Positions 12,971 to 17,739 of a stretch of DNA of 17,739 nt are shown here, one piece after another. The notes below the pieces were generated by a model. The model was not told where the DNA came from and did no database searches. It was given only the letters and a program-made list of their open reading frames with translations. A program made the translations under genes and the position numbers. The stretch comes from an uncultured Oscillospiraceae bacterium (GTDB lineage: Bacteria; Bacillota; Clostridia; Oscillospirales; Ruminococcaceae): positions 1-17,739 of the forward strand of contig CAJUMG010000011.1 of the NCBI GenBank assembly GCA_910587335.1. The letters are read 5' to 3'. Position 1 is the first letter of the stretch; every line of letters begins with the position of its first letter.

Positions 12971-15568
12971 TTGACCGATCTATTTGAAAATTGCATACGC
13001 ATTACATTCGGTATGTCTCTGCTGTCCACCCTGATTTTGGTTAGTACACCTTTTTTGAAAAAACGATATACAGCTCGCTGGCGCTATTGGGCATGGATGT
13101 TGATTGCTATCCGTCTGCTCATTCCAGTGCAGCTGCCAGTTATACAGTTTCCCGATTTTAGTGGGATGTGGGAAGACAGAGCGTCCTCCTTTGTATCGGC
13201 GCCGGTTCAACATCCCGTTCAGTCGGCACCCTCTCAGACAGAGAAAAATCCAGTTGCAGTCTCACGGCCGGAATCCACCTCCAAGCCCAATGTAGACGCA
13301 TCTTTATCGCAGCCGGGAGAAGAACAGCTAGAAAAACCAATGGAATTTTGGGCATTGTGGAAAGAAAAGATAAAAGCGTTCCCTTGGATGAAGGTGGGTA
13401 CGATTCTTTGGACCACTGGCGCAGCCGCTATGGCGGTGATTTATGCGGTGTCCTACCTGCGTATGCGCCGCATTTTAAAAGCGTATATGCGTCCTGTCCG
13501 GAGTGGCATTTGCTGGGAAGTCTGGGAGAAAATCAGTGGGCAGGTAGGGTATCGAGGACCCCTTCGGCTCATGCGCTGCAAGGCTGTTGCTTCTCCGATG
13601 GTCTGTGGTCTTTGGCAGCCGGTTCTTTTATTGCCAAAGGAAGATTACCCCGTGACAGTGCTGGAAATGATTTTTCGGCATGAGCTAGTTCATGTGATGC
13701 GCCATGATTTGTGGTATAAGCTTTTGCTGCTTGCCGCTTCGGTTGTCCACTGGTTTAACCCAATTGTCCACTGGATGGTCCGTGCGGCGGATCGGGACTT
13801 GGAGATTTCCTGCGATGAAAAGGTAACCGCGCGAAAAAATAAAGCTTTTCGCGCCCAGTATAGTGAAGCGATTTTTGGCGTTCTGCTTCAGAGCGTTGGA
13901 CGCCGTTTTCTTTTCTCTACCAGTTTTTGTGATGAGAAAAAAACGTTGATGCAGCGTTTTTCCGCTATTTTTGATACAAATCGAAAACACCGCGGCGTTT
14001 TGTTAATGTCCCTTGTTTTAACGGCTTGCCTGCTGGCGGGGAGCTTGTTTGGTTGCCAGCCGTCTCCGGTGAAGTCCGACGGTCAGTCACAGATGGCGCC
14101 ACCTTCCTCTTTAGACACTGCCGAAGAGCTGGAGCTTGATGAAGCTTCTTTGGCACAGATACACAGAACCGCCAGTTTGTACGAGACCTATTGCGCTGGT
14201 TCAGAGCGTTTTGAAGATATGGAGATAGAGTATCTGACCTCCCTGGGCTTCGGATACCTTTTAGAGGCAGGACGGTTACAAAAAACGGATGATCATAGCT
14301 ATTCTATCGCAGTGGATGATCTGGCACAGATTGACCAGTTCTTTTTCTGTAAGGCATGGGAACCCGAGGATGATCAGGAATTTTACCATTATGCAGATGA
14401 ATATCAGACTACGGGAGAAGAATTCTTCACCTTGGAGCAAGGTCAGGTTCGGCAGCTGGAAAATGGCGATATTGCGATAGATTATCAAAGGAAGACGGAC
14501 AAGGCGGTATTGTATCCGGTTCGCTATGTATTTCGTCCGGAGCAGGTGGATGCGGTTCCTGATATTTTGAAAGAAGATTTTTCCACGGGTGACACAGTGT
14601 ATAAAATCGTCAGCGTGACCAATCTGGAAATCCAGCCGCATCAGTCGCAGATCATTGAGATTTCAAGCGCTGAGGAATTGCTGGCGGCGGCCCAGCGCAT
14701 CAATGAAGGGGGATGGCTCAATCAGGACGATGTCTATCTCTTAACGGCAGATATCGACCTGACCGGCGTCGATTTTATCCCCATGGGTATGAATGAACGG
14801 TATCTGGGACATTGGGACGGCGATGATGCCAGAGATCCGTCCAAACGTGGCTTTAACGGCGTTTTTGATGGGCAGGGCCATACCATCTCCCATCTGCGGC
14901 TGGACGCGTCTCAGCTGGAGTATTTGGGCGATCCAAACTATAGCATAAATGGTGTGGGTCTGTTCGCCAATATTGGATCAAGTGGCGTTGTGAAGGATTT
15001 GAAGCTGGAAGACTGCCAGGTGTCTTCGCCGCAGATATATGATGTATACCAGGGCTGGGGCGCTACCGGACTGTTGGCGGCGCAGTGCAGCGGTCAGGTG
15101 CAGAATGTATCGGTGCAGGGAACGGTGGAAGGTTCCTATGAGGTTGGCGGCTTGGTAGGAAATATGGGTGGCCTAGCCTACAATTGCTCTGTAGACGTGA
15201 CGGTGCGGGGATTCTCTTCGGTCGGCGCCTTTGCAGGAGATGCCAGCTACGCCAATCTAAAAAACTGCACAGCAAAGGGGCAGGTAATTTCCCAGCCGTT
15301 AAGCTCGGCGGACGATGGCGGAAGCCCGACAGGTATTGGCGGTTTTATCGGCTTTTCGGTGAATGGTATGGCCGAGGAATGCGACGTATCGGTTTATGTT
15401 TCAACGGCGGTTCCCTCTAATTGGGTGGGCGCTTTTGGGGGATATTTCCAAAGCTTTGAGGCAAAAAACTGTACATATGACGGGCAGAAAGCAGGAAATT
15501 GGGAGGTTGTGGACGTGATCTATCAGCCTTCCGGTGACTCGGAGAATTTGGATATCCGGGCCAGATAA
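12971..15568 (+). CDS. BlaR1-like M56 membrane metalloprotease fused to a GLUG-repeat ectodomain
   Basis: An 865-residue membrane sensor, predicted to cleave or inactivate the BlaI-type partner encoded just upstream. The M56 part (1-365) has membrane helices at about 8-28, 38-57, 143-162, 247-266 and 343-363. It also has the zinc motif HELVH (237-241) and the third ligand region E278-I-S-C-D-E. A Ser/Pro/Gln-rich loop (66-125) joins helices 2 and 3. Outside the membrane come an acidic domain of unknown type (about 370-555) and then beta-helix-like repeats (about 560-850) with GLUG-type signatures such as GVGLFANIG, GATGLLAAQCSG, EVGGLVGNMGG and SVGAFAGDAS. There is no penicillin-binding serine motif. 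TTG 12971 is set by AAGGGGGAG seven bases upstream. The ligand is unknown. Confidence 0.88.
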   Translation: MTDLFENCIRITFGMSLLSTLILVSTPFLKKRYTARWRYWAWMLIAIRLLIPVQLPVIQFPDFSGMWEDRASSFVSAPVQHPVQSAPSQTEKNPVAVSRPESTSKPNVDASLSQPGEEQLEKPMEFWALWKEKIKAFPWMKVGTILWTTGAAAMAVIYAVSYLRMRRILKAYMRPVRSGICWEVWEKISGQVGYRGPLRLMRCKAVASPMVCGLWQPVLLLPKEDYPVTVLEMIFRHELVHVMRHDLWYKLLLLAASVVHWFNPIVHWMVRAADRDLEISCDEKVTARKNKAFRAQYSEAIFGVLLQSVGRRFLFSTSFCDEKKTLMQRFSAIFDTNRKHRGVLLMSLVLTACLLAGSLFGCQPSPVKSDGQSQMAPPSSLDTAEELELDEASLAQIHRTASLYETYCAGSERFEDMEIEYLTSLGFGYLLEAGRLQKTDDHSYSIAVDDLAQIDQFFFCKAWEPEDDQEFYHYADEYQTTGEEFFTLEQGQVRQLENGDIAIDYQRKTDKAVLYPVRYVFRPEQVDAVPDILKEDFSTGDTVYKIVSVTNLEIQPHQSQIIEISSAEELLAAAQRINEGGWLNQDDVYLLTADIDLTGVDFIPMGMNERYLGHWDGDDARDPSKRGFNGVFDGQGHTISHLRLDASQLEYLGDPNYSINGVGLFANIGSSGVVKDLKLEDCQVSSPQIYDVYQGWGATGLLAAQCSGQVQNVSVQGTVEGSYEVGGLVGNMGGLAYNCSVDVTVRGFSSVGAFAGDASYANLKNCTAKGQVISQPLSSADDGGSPTGIGGFIGFSVNGMAEECDVSVYVSTAVPSNWVGAFGGYFQSFEAKNCTYDGQKAGNWEVVDVIYQPSGDSENLDIRAR

Positions 15569-15597
15569 GCTGCTTTCTCTTGTAGAAAAAAATCATA

Positions 15598-15643
15598 ATA
15601 AAAGAATGGCGGGTCCCATTGCCGGATTCCGCCATTCTTTTAT
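15598..15643. terminator. Bidirectional terminator after the M56 gene
   Basis: A perfect 15-bp stem (15598-15612 with 15629-15643) has a 16-base loop. T-rich ends are present on both strands. It stands between convergent genes ending at 15568 and 15689. Confidence 0.88.
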
Positions 15644-15688
15644 GGGATTGTATAGACGAAAATTGTTTTATTAGCTTTGGAAGCTGTA

Positions 15689-16084
15689 TCATTCCTGCAT
15701 AATTTTTTTATCTCCAAAATATTCAAATAAAATGAATATCAAAGCACTGCAAGCAAGTATTCCATCTATTATACCCGCGGGAAGCATAAACATCATGAGA
15801 GCCATTGTTATAATACAATTTATAATGGATAAAACCAATCCCCACATTCTGTTTTTCCATAATCCTATGGCGCCTATAACCCTTACCGTTCCATAGATCA
15901 TTCCAATGATCAGCATGAAGCTCATATTGTTTTGAAAATACGGAACAATGAAAGAAAAATATTGATTTATATCGAATTTTTCACTTCCCAATATAAAAAC
16001 AGGAATTAGGCATAAACAACCTCCAATTTCCATAAATGCGCCGTGTATAAACAGCAGGATTGCTGCCATCTTATATCTTTTCAT
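15689..16084 (-). CDS. Small four-helix membrane protein of unknown function
   Basis: A 131-residue integral membrane protein that I cannot assign to a family. Four hydrophobic segments are visible: about 8-30 (AAILLFIHGAFMEIGGCLCLIPVFIL), 53-75 (MSFMLIIGMIYGTVRVIGAIGLW), 81-102 (WGLVLSIINCIITMALMMFMLP) and 104-123 (GIIDGILACSALIFILFEYF). A short charged tail, GDKKIMQE, follows. There are no evident catalytic motifs. ATG 16084 is chosen because GTGGAG lies six bases before it; ATG 16090 and GTG 16096 are in frame but overlap that site. Codon use is more AT-rich than that of its neighbours. It is flanked by a terminator and a hairpin, so it is probably a single-gene unit. Confidence 0.75.
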   Translation of the reverse strand: MKRYKMAAILLFIHGAFMEIGGCLCLIPVFILGSEKFDINQYFSFIVPYFQNNMSFMLIIGMIYGTVRVIGAIGLWKNRMWGLVLSIINCIITMALMMFMLPAGIIDGILACSALIFILFEYFGDKKIMQE

Positions 16085-16117
16085 GTGCATCTCCACAACC
16101 TTCTAGTTTGTCGATTT

Positions 16118-16126
16118 AGTATAGCA
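16118..16126 (-). promoter_or_regulatory. Extended -10 promoter of the small membrane protein gene
   Basis: Minus strand TGC-TATACT (16126-16118) lies about 34 bases before the start codon. TATACT occurs again shortly upstream as a direct repeat. No good -35 is seen. Confidence 0.5.
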
Positions 16127-16180
16127 TTCAGTATATGAATCTCTGCATTTGTACAAAATGTGCAAGGGGGGAAAGGCAAG

Positions 16181-16210
16181 AGGGCGAAAGCAACAAATTG
16201 CTTTCGCCCT
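16181..16210. terminator. Strong hairpin between two minus-strand genes
   Basis: A perfect 13-bp stem (AGGGCGAAAGCAA / TTGCTTTCGCCCT) with a four-base loop. It lies downstream of the FliB-like gene and upstream of the membrane protein gene. The T tract is poor on both strands, so it may be a terminator or an mRNA-stabilising hairpin. I see no gene in 16211-16369. Confidence 0.6.
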
Positions 16211-16369
16211 TTAATAGTATGTATACTCTTACCTCTTTATATTGCTATAGAATATTTGTGCATCAAAGCGTTAAAAAATATTGCTGCTTTAAGCGCATCA
16301 ATCGCTGAAAAAGCTAGTATTCAAAAGGACTTTTACGATTCAAGACTTTTTGATACTACAAAGGATACT

Positions 16370-17632
16370 TTACCGCAACAGATAGGCGGCGTGAGCAAGC
16401 GTATCCAATGTTCTTTCATGCTTCTCGTGACCAAATGTTCTCACAGCCTTGACCATATCGGTGTGCTGGGTAATGCGCGCAAGTGCGACGACAGCGTGAA
16501 CCAACTGCTGTTCTTCCGTTTGCCCCTCTTGTTTAGGGAGAAAGCTCAGCAGAATGCGAAACAGTGCATACTGTTCGGCTAAAATTACGCCGTAATATTC
16601 CATCCGATTCTCAGTAGGATAGGTGAAAGGAAACATAGACCCAAAGATGTAGTTAGCAAAATAATTTTCTACTATCTGTCCATGGCGCTGCAAAAGTGGA
16701 TCGCCTTTTTCCTCCATCTGTGCAAGGATGAACTCCAGCGCAGGCGGACCAACTGTATATAGGCCGTTCTCTCCCTCACATAAAGGCTCCAGCTTTTCCC
16801 ACATCTGGAAAAAGTATTCCACACGCTCGGCCTGCATCAGATGCGAAGCCGGAAGCACCAATGCCCAAAGATGTGTATTTTTATTGTACTCCATCTTTCT
16901 AAGAATGCTTGAAAAGTTTCCCTCGGCCGCCATTTGTACATATTGCGCTGCAAGACGGGGGAGCTGTTCACTTTTTTTCTCGGCCATCAGCTTGTCTTCG
17001 GCACGGAGCAAAAGTCCAATGGCGAGAATACGTTCCGGCAACGGGATGGTACTCAGCTGAATCAGATCCAGACAGGCCTGACGTACAGCCTGAAAGCGGT
17101 TTAACAGGGTGATAGATTCTCCCCTTTTCTGACGCTGCGCCACCATGAAGCGGTCGCTCCGGCTGGAATGGTCATATGGGCGGCGAATGCGTTCCAGCTT
17201 GAGCGGTTTGCCGCTCAGTAAAGCCAACCGGGCCACCTCTATACAGGAAAGAGACAGGGAAAACTCCCACACATCGGGCAAAAATTCACGCATAGACCGG
17301 GGATAGAAAGTGCAGGTATTAGACAGCGAGTCCGGACCCAACAGGCGATAGATACCACATCCGCCATCTTCATCCTGAAAAGCGCAGCGCTCGCCCGCTC
17401 TCAGGTGCATCACCCCAAAATCCAGCGTGCTGTTTCTGTTTTTGTTTCGCTTGATAGCATGAGAACAAAGCTCCCGAAATTTGGGATCCTGTATCGCCTT
17501 ATACTGCTGATAGTGCTCTTTATCAATGGTTATCACCCAGTCATGACAACAGTTGTCTGTACAAGCGGGTCCGATACAGGAAAACTGCTGAAAATAGTCA
17601 GGTTGTATGATTTCGATTTCCTTGATTGCCAT
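16370..17632 (-). CDS. FliB-like protein (flagellin lysine-N-methylase family)
   Basis: A 420-residue protein of the FliB family, named for enzymes that methylate lysines of flagellin. The N-terminal cysteine pattern is clear: C19, C24, C28, C29 with W32 (SCIGPACTDNCCHDW), then C83, C92 and C107 in GERCAFQDEDGGCGIY and LSNTCTFYPR. These probably bind a metal or Fe-S cluster. The C-terminal two thirds are helical and without recognised motifs. No flagellin or other flagellar gene is in the window, and many Clostridia carry such genes away from flagellar loci, so the substrate is unsure. ATG 17632 follows GAGGGAGAG by six bases; the in-frame ATG at 17668 has no site. The promoter is not clear. 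Confidence 0.88.
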   Translation of the reverse strand: MAIKEIEIIQPDYFQQFSCIGPACTDNCCHDWVITIDKEHYQQYKAIQDPKFRELCSHAIKRNKNRNSTLDFGVMHLRAGERCAFQDEDGGCGIYRLLGPDSLSNTCTFYPRSMREFLPDVWEFSLSLSCIEVARLALLSGKPLKLERIRRPYDHSSRSDRFMVAQRQKRGESITLLNRFQAVRQACLDLIQLSTIPLPERILAIGLLLRAEDKLMAEKKSEQLPRLAAQYVQMAAEGNFSSILRKMEYNKNTHLWALVLPASHLMQAERVEYFFQMWEKLEPLCEGENGLYTVGPPALEFILAQMEEKGDPLLQRHGQIVENYFANYIFGSMFPFTYPTENRMEYYGVILAEQYALFRILLSFLPKQEGQTEEQQLVHAVVALARITQHTDMVKAVRTFGHEKHERTLDTLAHAAYLLR

Positions 17633-17702
17633 CGAATACTCTCCCTCGTTGCTAGAATACGGACGCATAGACGATTACACGCATATGCAGTTGGAGCCAA
17701 AT

Positions 17703-17731
17703 TTTTATTTCTTGCAAAGCAAGAAATAAAA
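17703..17731. repeat. Perfect AT-rich inverted repeat at the window edge
   Basis: A 13-bp perfect inverted repeat (TTTTATTTCTTGC / GCAAGAAATAAAA) has an AAA loop. It lies about 70 bases upstream of the FliB-like gene. It may be a terminator for a gene beyond the window, but there is no clean T tract on either strand. Confidence 0.6.
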
Positions 17732-17739
17732 GCAGCATG

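Noticed and set aside
14050..14056. Cysteine after the last M56 helix (SLFGC) as a lipoprotein box
   Set aside because: It lies inside the protein after several membrane helices rather than in an N-terminal signal peptide, and the -2 residue is Phe, which is not typical.
16250..16390. Plus-strand peptide (KALKNIAALSASIAEKAS...) resembling the leader of an AgrD-like autoinducer precursor
   Set aside because: There is no good start codon or ribosome binding site, no cysteine or serine at the expected ring position, no AgrB gene nearby, and it runs into the 3' end of the FliB-like gene on the other strand.
17640..17739. Inverted repeat at the right edge as the end of a transposon
   Set aside because: Only one short hairpin is seen, with no transposase and no matching distant repeat in the window.

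Overview
The window looks like a chromosome segment of an anaerobic Firmicute of class Clostridia. The reasons are strong AGGAGG-type ribosome binding sites, TTG and GTG starts, many T-tailed hairpin terminators, consensus or extended -10 promoters, and gene families typical of gut Clostridia: an FrlB-like SIS deglycase, YitT, a BlaI/M56 pair and FliB. Base composition is moderate to AT-rich. I cannot name the genus; an Oscillospirales-type gut bacterium is a guess. I saw no tRNA, CRISPR array, insertion sequence or phage gene.

Left part (1-4180): the window opens inside the 3' half of a 5S rRNA followed by a terminator, so a ribosomal RNA operon ends here. Next come two paralogous, probably highly expressed sugar-phosphate isomerase (SIS) proteins resembling fructoselysine-6-phosphate deglycase. 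Each has its own extended -10 promoter, leader and terminator. An iron-sulfur-flavoprotein-like reductase sits between them, and a NimA-like flavin-binding protein follows. The two SIS genes share almost identical promoter-end and ribosome-binding-site boxes, but the leader between the boxes differs.

Middle (4180-7860): a YitT-type membrane protein on the minus strand diverges from a peroxiredoxin-like gene with an unusual cysteine pattern, which is followed by a GNAT acetyltransferase. Then two minus-strand genes encode a small secreted protein and a membrane-anchored DUF4367-type protein. The latter is broken by a one-base frameshift.

Right part (7860-17739): a tight three-gene operon (polyprenyl-phosphate sugar-1-phosphate transferase, O-antigen ligase/polymerase-like protein, GT4 glycosyltransferase) probably makes a short surface glycan. 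After it, a perfect consensus promoter drives a BlaI-family repressor coupled to an M56 (BlaR1-like) membrane metalloprotease. Its extracellular part is not a penicillin-binding domain but a GLUG-repeat beta-helix-like region. A small four-helix membrane protein and a FliB-like cysteine-motif protein, both on the minus strand, close the window.

The items most worth following up are the M56-GLUG sensor with its BlaI partner, and the duplicated deglycase genes with their modular leaders beside the rRNA operon.
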